A DNA stretch of 64,000 nucleotides from an uncultured Verrucomicrobiales bacterium (GTDB taxonomy: Bacteria > Verrucomicrobiota > Verrucomicrobiia > Verrucomicrobiales > Akkermansiaceae): assembly GCA_937928735.1 (NCBI GenBank), contig CALFVF010000001.1, positions 1 to 64,000 on the forward strand, written 5' to 3'. Positions 41,261-52,610 of this stretch are shown piece after piece; position 1 is the stretch's first letter, and the number at the start of each line of letters is the position of its first letter. A program made the translations under genes and the position numbers. Under the pieces are notes generated by a model. The model did not search any database. It saw only the letters and a list, made by a program, of their open reading frames with translations, and was not told where the DNA came from.

Positions 41261-42676
41261 ATGTCTACGACACTACAAGACTACAAAATTGCTGATATTT
41301 CCCTCGCCGAATGGGGAAGAAAAGAAATCGAAGTTGCTGAACACGAAATGCCAGGTCTCATGGCGATTCGTGCGAAATATGCCGCCGAGAAGCCTCTCCA
41401 GGATGTTCGCATCATGGGCTCACTGCACATGACAATCCAGACGGCAGTCCTCATCGAAACACTTGTCGACCTAGGAGCTGATGTCCGCTGGTGCTCATGC
41501 AACATCTTTTCCACGCAAGACCATGCTGCTGCTGCAATCGCTGCAGTAGGCGTCCCCGTATTCGCCTGGAAAGGTGAAACTCTCGAAGAGTACTGGGAGT
41601 GCACACGCAGTGCGATCACATTCCCCGGGAACAAAGGGCCAGAACTCATCGTCGATGACGGTGGTGATGCGACTCTCCTCATTCACAAAGGCTATGACCT
41701 AGAAAATGGCTCTGACTGGGTGAATACACCAGCATCAAGTACGGAAGAAGGCTACATCAAAGCGCTCCTTAAGACAATCCACGCCGAGACTCCAGAGTTC
41801 TGGAAAGGTGTTGTAGCTGAGTGTAAGGGAGTTTCTGAGGAAACCACCACAGGAGTACATAGACTCTATCAGATGGTGGAAGCAGGAGAACTTCTCTTCC
41901 CAGCCATTAACGTGAATGACTCAGTCACCAAATCAAAGTTTGATAATCTCTACGGCTGCCGTGAGTCACTCGTGGATGGTATCAAGCGCGCGACAGACGT
42001 GATGATCTCTGGAAAGACCGCCGTTGTCTGTGGCTACGGTGATGTCGGCAAAGGCTGTGCCCAAGCCCTCAAAGGTATGGGAGCCATTGTGAAAGTGACA
42101 GAAATCGACCCTATCTGTGCTCTACAGGCAGCGATGGAAGGTTTCCAAGTGGTTACTATTGAAGACACACTCGGAACAGCAGACATCTATGTCACAACCA
42201 CTGGTAACAAAGACATTATCTGCATCGAGCACATGGAAGCCATGAAAGATCAGGCCATTGTCTGTAACATCGGACACTTCGATAATGAGATTCAAGTCGA
42301 AGCGTTAGAAAGCTTTAAAGGTATCGAGAAAATCAATATCAAGCCACAGGTCGACAAGTACACATTCCCGAATGGCAACAGCCTCTTCATGTTAGCAGAT
42401 GGTCGTCTTGTGAACCTCGGTTGTGCGACAGGTCACCCAAGCTTTGTCATGTCTAACAGCTTCGCGAACCAGACATTAGCCCAAATTGACCTCTGGAAGA
42501 ACAAGGACAATTACGAGAATAAACTCTACCTCTTGCCAAAAGCACTTGATGAAGAAGTGGCTCGTCTGCACCTAGAAAAAATTGGCGCCAAGCTCACAGT
42601 TCTTTCTCAAGATCAAGCAGATTACATTAGTGTACCTCGCTCAGGCCCATTCAAGCCAGAGCACTACCGTTACTAA
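41261..42676 (+). CDS. ahcY: Adenosylhomocysteinase (SAH hydrolase)
   Basis: 471 residues. The NAD-binding [15 protein letters not shown], the SAH-binding DDGGDATLL and the C-terminal [21 protein letters not shown] end are intact. The active-site residues in MHxT ([14 protein letters not shown]) and [13 protein letters not shown] are in place. It hydrolyses S-adenosylhomocysteine to adenosine and homocysteine, relieving product inhibition of methyltransferases. Operon with metK; a strong terminator follows 49 bases after the stop. Confidence 0.98.
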   Translation: MSTTLQDYKIADISLAEWGRKEIEVAEHEMPGLMAIRAKYAAEKPLQDVRIMGSLHMTIQTAVLIETLVDLGADVRWCSCNIFSTQDHAAAAIAAVGVPVFAWKGETLEEYWECTRSAITFPGNKGPELIVDDGGDATLLIHKGYDLENGSDWVNTPASSTEEGYIKALLKTIHAETPEFWKGVVAECKGVSEETTTGVHRLYQMVEAGELLFPAINVNDSVTKSKFDNLYGCRESLVDGIKRATDVMISGKTAVVCGYGDVGKGCAQALKGMGAIVKVTEIDPICALQAAMEGFQVVTIEDTLGTADIYVTTTGNKDIICIEHMEAMKDQAIVCNIGHFDNEIQVEALESFKGIEKINIKPQVDKYTFPNGNSLFMLADGRLVNLGCATGHPSFVMSNSFANQTLAQIDLWKNKDNYENKLYLLPKALDEEVARLHLEKIGAKLTVLSQDQADYISVPRSGPFKPEHYRY

Positions 42677-42724
42677 TCGCGGCTCATCTATTCTAGCTGT
42701 TAGGCAGCGATAAGATATCATTTC

Positions 42725-42759
42725 AAACTCGTTACTTACTCAGGGTAACGAGTTTTTTT
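42725..42759 (+). terminator. Rho-independent terminator of metK-ahcY
   Basis: A perfect 11-base stem AAACTCGTTAC / GTAACGAGTTT with a nine-base loop, followed by a run of Ts. Confidence 0.93.
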
Positions 42760-42805
42760 GTCTTGTCAGAGTGTGAGTGAAACCTAGAAAGTAAGAGCCA
42801 TCATT

Positions 42806-43060
42806 ATGGCAACTATTGTAAAATTAAAACACTCCCACCATCACGCGATTTTGCTGGGAGCAGGCTATGGACAATACAGCTCCGCGCGTCCTGGAGCATT
42901 TTTTGGAGATGCATTTCCCGTTGAGAAGAACGGAAGCTCTGAGATGGTCGCCGTCTCTAGCGCCGATGGCAAGATACTCTGGTGTGAATCCAGTGAGCTC
43001 GTTGTTGTCTCAGTAGACGGTCAAACACCTGCACAGCTCCTAGCGCCGTATTTTGAGTGA
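42806..43060 (+). CDS. Small protein of unknown function
   Basis: 84 residues starting MATIVKLKHSHHHAIL. It has a His cluster near the N-terminus and a beta-rich pattern (EMVAVSSADGKILWCESSELVVVSVDG). There is no signal or membrane segment. Codon choice matches backbone genes and it follows the metK-ahcY terminator, so it is likely expressed alone. No family is recognised. Confidence 0.6.
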   Translation: MATIVKLKHSHHHAILLGAGYGQYSSARPGAFFGDAFPVEKNGSSEMVAVSSADGKILWCESSELVVVSVDGQTPAQLLAPYFE

Positions 43061-43307
43061 ATTGAGTGAATTGAGTTAGCGCTGGTCCAAAACCATTTAC
43101 GGATTGGAGGCTGTTGACTGGCTACGATCTTTAGACTTTTAGACCTATTGATGTCTATGAATAAAATAATTTGGAGATATTAATAATAAAGTGATGAGCC
43201 GATTGGAGGTGTGTATGAATACCATCAATTGATGAGTCGAGAAATATCATGATGGAAGGTATGACCTGAATGAATGTAAATAATGAGGGCTATGTGGTAG
43301 TTTCTAT
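43061..43307. other. Intergenic stretch, nothing recognised
   Basis: 247 AT-rich bases between the small-protein gene and the convergent DoxX-like gene. There is no convincing ORF, tRNA or hairpin. The 43270-43683 track ORF is antisense to the DoxX-like gene. Confidence 0.5.
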
Positions 43308-43766
43308 TTATATTCTTTGTGGTTTATTGTTTCGCACTGTTCCCCCTATGACGATAGCTGCTGTGATTAATACTAGGTTTTTAATGATGTATTGGCCCTC
43401 CATTGTCAGAATAAAGGGGAAAGATACAAATGCAGCAGTGGGGTTAATCACTAGAGGTGATGCTGCGCCGATCATTTGGAGAAACATGATTAGAATTGTA
43501 AACCTTATGTGGCGGTTTCTTATGAAGCCTACTCCAATGGCCATCTCCCAGAGAGCTAAAAATGGGATGAAGAATTTCATGGGTAGAAACGGCATAGAGC
43601 CTTTGATTAAACCTTCGGCTGGACTCATTCCGGGGAATAATTTTAACATTCCAAACCATAAAAATATGAGGCCCACTGAGTAGCGGAGTAAAGTAGTTCC
43701 ATGTGATGCCATCCAGCCTATTATGAAGGCATCAACTTGATTTATGAGCATTTTGAGCCGAGTCAT
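43308..43766 (-). CDS. DoxX-like membrane protein
   Basis: 152 residues, four membrane helices. The first core segment, LLRYSVGLIFLWFGMLKLFPG, and the loop ALWEMAIGVGFIRNRHIRFTI are typical of DoxX-like/DUF417-type proteins. The family includes quinol-oxidase-associated and stress-related membrane proteins; the precise role is unknown. It is AT-rich like the surrounding island. The repeat-B fragment lies ~150 bases upstream of its start. Confidence 0.75.
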   Translation of the reverse strand: MTRLKMLINQVDAFIIGWMASHGTTLLRYSVGLIFLWFGMLKLFPGMSPAEGLIKGSMPFLPMKFFIPFLALWEMAIGVGFIRNRHIRFTILIMFLQMIGAASPLVINPTAAFVSFPFILTMEGQYIIKNLVLITAAIVIGGTVRNNKPQRI

Positions 43767-43914
43767 GTTTACTTAAGGTTTTTTTGAGTGCTGTAGTACT
43801 GCGTTAGGCCTAGTCATTGCTACCGTTATGAGGTATCCAATTTGGCTAACAGTTGGCAAATAAAAAATCATAATTTTGCGGTGTTTTCCAACGAGGAATG
43901 CTGTGGCGTAGAGC

Positions 43915-43943
43915 TTATACCAACTCAAAAACTAACTGGTATT
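43915..43943. repeat. Fragment B of foldback repeat family 1
   Basis: TTATACCAACTCAAAAACTAACTGGTATT matches the outer ~29 bases of the complete element at 45990-46152, with substitutions at its end. The rest of the element is absent. It lies between the DoxX-like and phoD genes, followed by an unusual T- and G-rich tract (43950-44030). Confidence 0.75.
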
Positions 43944-44035
43944 AATTTATGTTTTTTTGGGAGGTTTCGTTTTTGGTTAGTTGGGTGGTTTTTTTGTTTT
44001 TTCTGTTTTTGGGAGGGGAGATTTTTAGGGCTAGA

Positions 44036-45904
44036 TCACTCTAGGCCTTTGACAATAGTTTCTGAAAAGACAAGCTCACCGGTGAAGGCATTAAAGAACT
44101 GGAAGATGACTTGTGGATGTGGGTAGGCATACCAGCGTTCTCCATTTTTCTCGACTGGATTATTAAAGACATTATTGACTTGTACGACGCAGTAGTGGGG
44201 GAATGTCCGATTTGGTCTTGGGATGTCTTCCATGCAGTAGGATGACCAGCGGATATCACACTCGCGTGGGCCCCATTTGAATTTGCCATTCACTGGGCGG
44301 CCTCCTTCATCCTTCATGGGTGCGTGGTTAATAGAGTTGTGGGGGCCACTAGCAAATTCTCGAACATTGTCTGTGATTTTTATCGCGTAGGAGTTGTGTA
44401 GATCTCCTGTGAGGATAAAAATTTGTTTGTCTGTCTTATCGCAGATCTCGATTAGTTCTTCTCGTTCTCTTAAAAAGACTGTCCAGGCGTCATCTTTTTT
44501 CACGTCTGCTTGGATGTCAGGGCCTCCTCCACTGCCTACGTGTGGTATCATGAAGTTAACGGACGAGATGAGAAAGATGAAATCAGATTCACTTTGTCGG
44601 ATGCCGTCTAGCAGCCAGTTAAATTGCTGCTTACCGAGCATGGTGGCTTCTGGATTATCAGGGTAGTCGACATTATGTAAGCTGCGGTGAGAGCGGGTAT
44701 CGAGTAAGAAGAAATCGCAGTTAGAGAGTGTGAATTTACCATAGCAGCGGCGCCCTATGGAGTAGGCTGATACTTTACTGGCTTTGGCAGGAGGGCTGAT
44801 ACGTAGTTTTGTGGGGCTGAGGACTTCGACTATTTCATAGACTGCGGAGTTAGGGTCTCCGGGTTGGCTGTCTAGGGCGGCGTCTTTGACACCTGCGGTT
44901 TGGGTGCCCCAGTGTACGTGTAGGTTAGCGAAGTCTTCGAGCTTCATATTGGTGAAGTTCGCATTGGGGTCTTCGAGGATATCGCTGTCTTTTTGAAACT
45001 GCGCGGCACTGAACCAAGCGGGTTGGTCGTGGGCGACAGGGTTAGACCAAGCTAAATAGTCATGCCATGCTTGTACGGCTATATCACGAAAGACGGCTCG
45101 GCGGTTCACATAGCCAGTTTCTCCTGTGGCGAAGATGTCGTTGAGTAGCTCGTGGTCGTCTGCGGTGTAGAATGCTGGCATGTGGCGATGCCATTCACTG
45201 AGATTTCGGCCCCGTTCTAAGTAGATTTTGTAGTTCTCCCAGACGCCGGTGATGGTGGGGGCTTTGTTGACGATTTCTGGGAATTTTTCTGGTTCGAGCC
45301 CTGCTTGGTAGCCCCATTCACGGGCTGTGTATTCGCGGCGGTCTTCGTAGAGCCAGTCTCCGTTGAGTATTTGAAAGTTGATGGTGTCACGCACTTTTTC
45401 ATTCAGCGTGTCATAGACGGGGAGAGTGGGCCCGACGCTGTCTCCGCCTCCCCTTTGGTTATTACCGCAGGCAAATTCGAAGCGGAAGTTAAAGAGGCCT
45501 TTTGGATTTGTTTCATCATTCTGAAAATCTTTGGCATCTGGGAGGGTGCGGAAGCTGCCACTAAGCTGGTGGTCTTCGATTCTGTAGTAGTACTTTGTGT
45601 TGGCTTTGAGGTTATCTAGCGTGAGTAGCCCTGTGTTATCTTTTTCTTGTTGTGTAGTGAGAATAGGTGCTTTCTCAGTAAGGGCGTTTTTGGCTTCACC
45701 GTAGAAAACCTGGACATTGCCGGGGCGCTGTGTTCTCAGCCATATGGTCATGGAGTCGGTTTCTGGCCGACCTAACATGGGGCCGTGAGTGACTCGTATG
45801 TGAGTGGGTTGGCTGTCTTGTAGGTTCTGCGCGGCTATATTAGGGCTGAGGGCACCTATGAGTGTAAAGGTGGTTAGACTGCTGTGTAAGATGAGTTTTT
45901 TCAT
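44036..45904 (-). CDS. phoD: PhoD-like alkaline phosphatase
   Basis: 622 residues. The signal peptide is LILHSSLTTFTLIGALSPNIAAQ. An N-terminal fibronectin-like domain (HIRVTHGPMLGRPETDSMTIWLRTQ) precedes the PhoD phosphatase fold: FEFACGNNQRGGGDS, ILNGDWLYEDRRE, FYTADDHELLNDIF, FFLLDTRSHRS and FILTGDLHNSYAI, supplying the Ca/Fe-binding Asp, Asn and His residues. It is a secreted phosphodiesterase/phosphatase that scavenges phosphate from esters. The family prototype is exported by Tat, but no twin-arginine motif is seen here. Family assignment is strong, substrate inferred. The repeat at 45990-46152 lies upstream. Confidence 0.9.
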   Translation of the reverse strand: MKKLILHSSLTTFTLIGALSPNIAAQNLQDSQPTHIRVTHGPMLGRPETDSMTIWLRTQRPGNVQVFYGEAKNALTEKAPILTTQQEKDNTGLLTLDNLKANTKYYYRIEDHQLSGSFRTLPDAKDFQNDETNPKGLFNFRFEFACGNNQRGGGDSVGPTLPVYDTLNEKVRDTINFQILNGDWLYEDRREYTAREWGYQAGLEPEKFPEIVNKAPTITGVWENYKIYLERGRNLSEWHRHMPAFYTADDHELLNDIFATGETGYVNRRAVFRDIAVQAWHDYLAWSNPVAHDQPAWFSAAQFQKDSDILEDPNANFTNMKLEDFANLHVHWGTQTAGVKDAALDSQPGDPNSAVYEIVEVLSPTKLRISPPAKASKVSAYSIGRRCYGKFTLSNCDFFLLDTRSHRSLHNVDYPDNPEATMLGKQQFNWLLDGIRQSESDFIFLISSVNFMIPHVGSGGGPDIQADVKKDDAWTVFLREREELIEICDKTDKQIFILTGDLHNSYAIKITDNVREFASGPHNSINHAPMKDEGGRPVNGKFKWGPRECDIRWSSYCMEDIPRPNRTFPHYCVVQVNNVFNNPVEKNGERWYAYPHPQVIFQFFNAFTGELVFSETIVKGLE

Positions 45905-45989
45905 ATATATTATGTTGTGTCAAACACTGCAAAAATTATGAGTGGATGACCATAATAAATTCTATATGAGCTCTTTATGCTTATTGGGC

Positions 45990-46152
45990 CTAATACCAAC
46001 TCAAAAACTTACTGGTAGAATTCGCTAGATCTTTGAGGAGATGTCATCGTTGTCACTCATCGGAGATGCTCGCGTCACCGATGGGTTCCGCCTTGATCTC
46101 CCACCAAATCTCTTCGTGCTTTCTACCAGGTAGTTTTCCTCATTGGTATAAG
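45990..46152. mobile_element. Complete foldback MITE-like element, family 1 (copy C)
   Basis: The ends are long imperfect inverted repeats: CTAATACCAACTCA..CTGGTAGAATTC at the left and, read from the other strand, CTTATACCAATGAGG..CTGGTAGAAAGC at the right. The inner half continues the palindrome, ending in a central stem CTCATCGG / CCGATGGG (46056-46063 with 46078-46085, one G-T pair). The symmetry centre coincides with the element centre. It has no coding capacity. Partial copies are at 21120-21200 and 43915-43943. Confidence 0.85.
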
Positions 46153-46267
46153 GTTAAAATTGTGCTATGTGACTATCTGGGTTGGATATTTCTGAAGAGA
46201 GAGTAGTGGTTTTCTGTGTCACTAAAGTGAGATGGTGACTCACGTCTACGATGTCTATTGCTACAAT

Positions 46268-49081
46268 TTAGTGGGCAGCTAGCCAGTGCTTGCCGTAGCC
46301 GCTATCGACTTTCAAAGGCACGCTGTTAGGTAGTTCTAGTGCTGTTTCCATGGCATTGATGATCAGGGGGGTGAGTTCTTCTTTTTCTTCTAGATGCATT
46401 TCAATGATCAGTTCATCGTGCACTTGGAGGAGCATTTTGGAGCGGTAGTTGCCATCTTTGAGAATTTTTTGGACATGAATCATGGCGTACTTGATCATGT
46501 CGGCAGCCGTACCCTGAATCGGTGTATTGATGGCAGCTCTTGCAGCATTGTTTCGCTGCATGCCATTACGCGAATTAATGTCTGCTAGATAGCGTCTTCT
46601 ACCAGAGAGTGTCTGGACGTAGCCGTTTTCTTTCGCCTTTTCGACGATATCGTCCATGAAGGTTTGAATAGCTGGGTACTCCTGCCAGTAGGTTTCGATA
46701 ATGGAGGCGGCTTCTTTACGCGGGATGCCAAGGCGCTGACTGAGGCCGAAGGCTGAGATCCCGTAGATGATGCCGAAATTCACCATTTTGGCGGTGCGGC
46801 GCATGTCATCTGTGGTTTCATCGAGGCCGACACCATAGACGCGGGCAGCAGTGGCTGTGTGGATGTCGAGGTTGTTTTGGAATGCCTCTATCATGGCGGG
46901 ATCTCCTGAGATGGCGGCCATGATGCGGAGCTCTATCTGGGAGTAGTCTGCGGAGAAGAGAGTGTGATTTTCTTTCGGGATAAAGGCTTTGCGAATCTCT
47001 CGACCGGCTTCTGAGCGAATCGGGATATTCTGTAAGTTAGGGTCAGAAGAGGCGAGTCTGCCTGTGGCTGTGAGTAGCTGGTGGTAGTGGGTGTGAATGC
47101 GCTGGTCGCTAGAGCAGATGTGATCTGGCAGGGTGTCCACATAGGTGGACTTGAGTTTGGTGGATTCTCTGTAGTCGAGAATCGAGGCGACGATATCGTG
47201 CTTGCTGGCGAGAGCACTCAGTGTTTGCTCGTCTGTTTTATACTGGCCGGTTTTTGTTTTCTTTGGGTTATCCTCTAGCTTGAGCTCATCAAAAAGAACT
47301 TCTCCGAGTTGCTTTGGTGACTTGAGGTTGAATTCTCTACCGGCAAGAGTTGTGATTTTGTTAGATAGTTCATCGATTCTAACTTGGAGTGTTTCTCCAA
47401 TGGTTTCGAGCGCTGGAAGGTCAACTGCGATGCCTGCTTGTTCCATGGAGGTGAGAACGGGAAGCAAGGGGCTCTCTATGTCATAAAAGATAGTGCTCAT
47501 GCCGACTTCTTCGATCGCCTCAGCGAGTGGCTCAGCCATTTGGAAGGTGATGTCAGCGTCTTCGCAGGCGTAGGTGGTGAGTGACTCCAGGGGAATCAGG
47601 CGCATGTCGATTTCTTCTTTTTTCTTTGGGCGTTTTTTCTCGGCGAGGCTGAAGAGGTCGTCTTTGTCACTTTCTGCCTCGTTGTCTTTCGCTTCGGCAG
47701 ATTCTTTGAGGAGGTCGGCTAGCTTGATGGTTTGGTAGTTGAGCAGTGTTTCTGCGACGTAGTCCATGTTGTGGCGCTGGTCTGGGTGGGTGAGACTGTG
47801 CGCGAGCATGGTGTCAAAAAATGGGCCTTGTGCTTCTAACTGCTGGTTGAGGAGAACGGCGAGATCAAATTTGAGGTTGTGCCCGATCTTTGTTTGTTTC
47901 GAGTGGAAAATGGGGCGTAGGGCTTCGAGAATGGTGGCGAGTGTGAGCTCTTGACTTGGGGCGATGAAGTAGGCGCTGTGAGCTTGCCAGCATAGTGCGA
48001 TGCCTAGGATGTCGGCACATCGTGGATTGAGTGATGTGGTTTCGAGGTCAAAGCAGAAGGCGTCTTGTTTCTCCAGCTGGCGTAGGAGTTTGTCGAGCTC
48101 TGTCTGAGTGCTGATGCTCTGGTATTGGCTTTTTTTTGCGTCGTAGCTTCGAGTGGGAAGTGACTCGCTGTTAGAATCTGTGGTCTTAGAACGAGCTGTT
48201 TCGCCATAGATGCGAGTGGCGAGCTGATTGAGCTCAAATTCTGCGAATAGGCCTTGGAGGGCTTCGTCATTGGCAGTTGAGATTTTTAGGTCATCCCACT
48301 CCACAGAGACTGGGCAGTCTTTGATAATGGTGACAAGTTGCTTGGAGAGTAGAGCCTCTTGTTTGTTGTTGATGACATTTTCTTTCTGCTTTCCTTTGAG
48401 CTGGTCTGTGGATTCTAATAACTTCTCAACACTGCCAAATTGTTTGATGAGTTTTTTCGCGGTTTTCTCACCAATCCCTGGAACACCGGGGATATTATCT
48501 GCGGCGTCTCCCCAGAGCGCGAGGATGTCGATGACTTGATCGGGGTGGGCGATATCCCATGTTTCACAAATGGCTGCGGGATCAAGAATCTCAACTTCTG
48601 TGCCCTTGCGCCCAGGTTTCCACATGGAGGTCTGCGGGCTGACGAGCTGAGCGAAGTCCTTATCTGGTGTCACCATGAAGGTATGAAAGGAACCTTCTTT
48701 GTCAGCTCGGGTGGCGAGTGTGCCAATGATGTCGTCAGCCTCGTAGCCATCTAACTCAATGACGGGAATGTGCAGAGCTTCCAGAAAGCGCTTCACTTGA
48801 GGAATCGCGAAGGCGAGATCCTCGGGCATGGCGTCTCGGTGAGCCTTGTACTCGGGGAAGATTTTATGGCGAGGTGTGGGCTCTTTGGTGTCAAAGGCGA
48901 CTCCTAGGTGAGTGGGCTGGTAGTTAGACTGGATACTAAAGAGTGTATTAAGAAATCCAAAAATGGCTGAGGTGTTCACTCCCTGACTGGTGACGCGTGG
49001 GTTACGGATCAGTGCGAAGTGAGCTCGGTAAACAAGCGCCATGCCATCGAGTAAGAAGAGCCGATTTGGTGATTCTGCCAT
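46268..49081 (-). CDS. polA: DNA polymerase I
   Basis: 937 residues. The N-terminal 5'-3' exonuclease (~1-295: LFLLDGMALVYRAHFAL, ELDGYEADDIIGTLA, WGDAADNIPGVPGIGEKTA) is followed by a 3'-5' proofreading domain (~325-520) with DxE in AFCFDLETTSLNPR. The polymerase domain (~560-937) has DPNLQNIPIRS, FSADYSQIELRIMAAISGD, RRTAKMVNFGIIYGIS, and MLLQVHDELIIE. All three activities appear intact. It serves repair and Okazaki-fragment maturation. A 364-base spacer with repeat copy C follows its stop. Confidence 0.98.
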   Translation of the reverse strand: MAESPNRLFLLDGMALVYRAHFALIRNPRVTSQGVNTSAIFGFLNTLFSIQSNYQPTHLGVAFDTKEPTPRHKIFPEYKAHRDAMPEDLAFAIPQVKRFLEALHIPVIELDGYEADDIIGTLATRADKEGSFHTFMVTPDKDFAQLVSPQTSMWKPGRKGTEVEILDPAAICETWDIAHPDQVIDILALWGDAADNIPGVPGIGEKTAKKLIKQFGSVEKLLESTDQLKGKQKENVINNKQEALLSKQLVTIIKDCPVSVEWDDLKISTANDEALQGLFAEFELNQLATRIYGETARSKTTDSNSESLPTRSYDAKKSQYQSISTQTELDKLLRQLEKQDAFCFDLETTSLNPRCADILGIALCWQAHSAYFIAPSQELTLATILEALRPIFHSKQTKIGHNLKFDLAVLLNQQLEAQGPFFDTMLAHSLTHPDQRHNMDYVAETLLNYQTIKLADLLKESAEAKDNEAESDKDDLFSLAEKKRPKKKEEIDMRLIPLESLTTYACEDADITFQMAEPLAEAIEEVGMSTIFYDIESPLLPVLTSMEQAGIAVDLPALETIGETLQVRIDELSNKITTLAGREFNLKSPKQLGEVLFDELKLEDNPKKTKTGQYKTDEQTLSALASKHDIVASILDYRESTKLKSTYVDTLPDHICSSDQRIHTHYHQLLTATGRLASSDPNLQNIPIRSEAGREIRKAFIPKENHTLFSADYSQIELRIMAAISGDPAMIEAFQNNLDIHTATAARVYGVGLDETTDDMRRTAKMVNFGIIYGISAFGLSQRLGIPRKEAASIIETYWQEYPAIQTFMDDIVEKAKENGYVQTLSGRRRYLADINSRNGMQRNNAARAAINTPIQGTAADMIKYAMIHVQKILKDGNYRSKMLLQVHDELIIEMHLEEKEELTPLIINAMETALELPNSVPLKVDSGYGKHWLAAH

Positions 49082-49216
49082 AGCGCTAGACTCAGTGCAT
49101 TTTGGACACTGGTCAATGGTAGAGAGAATCGGGAGGGAAGAATTCTACTACTTCAAAACGATCTGATCGAATTCTTAGTAGAGGGAAAAGCGGGGGGTGT
49201 CCTGAGCTAAGATCGA

Positions 49217-49975
49217 CTAGAAGTTCCAGCTGTATCCAATCCCTGGATTCTCCAGATCAAAGAGAATGAAGGAGACGGAGTGGCTGGGGAAACTTCTTGT
49301 CACACTGAAATGTTCCTGAAGGCCGCTGAACATGAAGGAAGATGACCAGTCTTCATAAGAGGCGCGTACCCCCCCGACACCGCGAAGGGAGTTAAGGTCA
49401 TCAATATAAACTGCCCCTGCGTAGCCTGAGATGTGGAGCTTATCGAAGGATTTGAGATGCTTGGCAAGCACTCCGGAATAGCCGTAGCTGTCGATGTCAC
49501 CGAAGTCGTCATTACTTGCACCTAGGATCAGGGCGGGGCGAGTCTTGGTCTCACTCCAGAGACGTAAGTTCGCCTTAGGGGTGACGTCTCCTGAGTTCGG
49601 ACGGTAGTCCACGCCGACTCGGAGGTTATCGAGGAGCTGGTAGGTGAGATTAAAATAGAGGTTCCCGTGATCTGGGTTCTCAGGTATCCAGCGTGCGGTG
49701 AAGGCGAGGCCTAGTGGCTCCTCTGTTGTTTCGACCTCAATAGTTTCCTCGATGTACTGAGGTTTTGCCCCTTGGGTTTCCCCTAAGACAGGTTCTACGA
49801 GACGCTTAACGGTCTTTGTTTCTATCACAGTTCGGCCACGCACGGTGCCCCCTTCTCCCGGTCAGAGGACTCACCCGGGAACTTCTGCGGGTGGTGGGAC
49901 TTGCGCGAGACTCGTTCCCGTAAGGGCTATAAAAGCTATGAGGGAGCAGGGGGTAACAGATGCAGGTTGGGACAT
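49217..49975 (-). pseudogene. Outer-membrane beta-barrel-like protein, broken by two in-frame TGAs
   Basis: The track shows only 49217-49843, but the same frame continues upstream to ATG 49975 and encodes a clear signal peptide (CSLIAFIALTGTSLA|Q) and PPPAEVPG. Two TGAs follow (49871-49873 and 49862-49864), then PGEGGTVRGRTVIETKTV. The remaining ~200 residues are beta-strand-rich (LYFNLTYQLLDNLRVGVDYR; VSFILFDLENPGIGYSWNF) and end in an aromatic residue, as outer-membrane proteins do. In the +1 frame the same bases read VSPLT, so two compensating one-base errors at the CCCGGG and CCGGGA runs would restore EVPG-VSPLT-GEGG. It is a pseudogene or a sequencing artefact. Confidence 0.6.
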
Positions 49976-50064
49976 GCTAGTAAGTTAGTCTGAGATTTCT
50001 CCAGAAGCAAGAGAATTTGACTCTACTCCTAGCATAGCTAGGGAGGTTAGCTAGTGTATTTGAT

Positions 50065-52610
<2,546 letters not shown>

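Noticed and set aside
43842-44126. 94-codon plus-strand ORF over the T/G-rich tract
   Set aside because: Phe/Trp/Gly-rich translation of a low-complexity tract, overlapping phoD and repeat B.
49862-49873. Selenocysteine at the two TGAs of the outer-membrane protein gene
   Set aside because: Two UGAs in four codons, no Cys-like redox motif, and no hairpin with SECIS spacing; a double indel or pseudogene is simpler.
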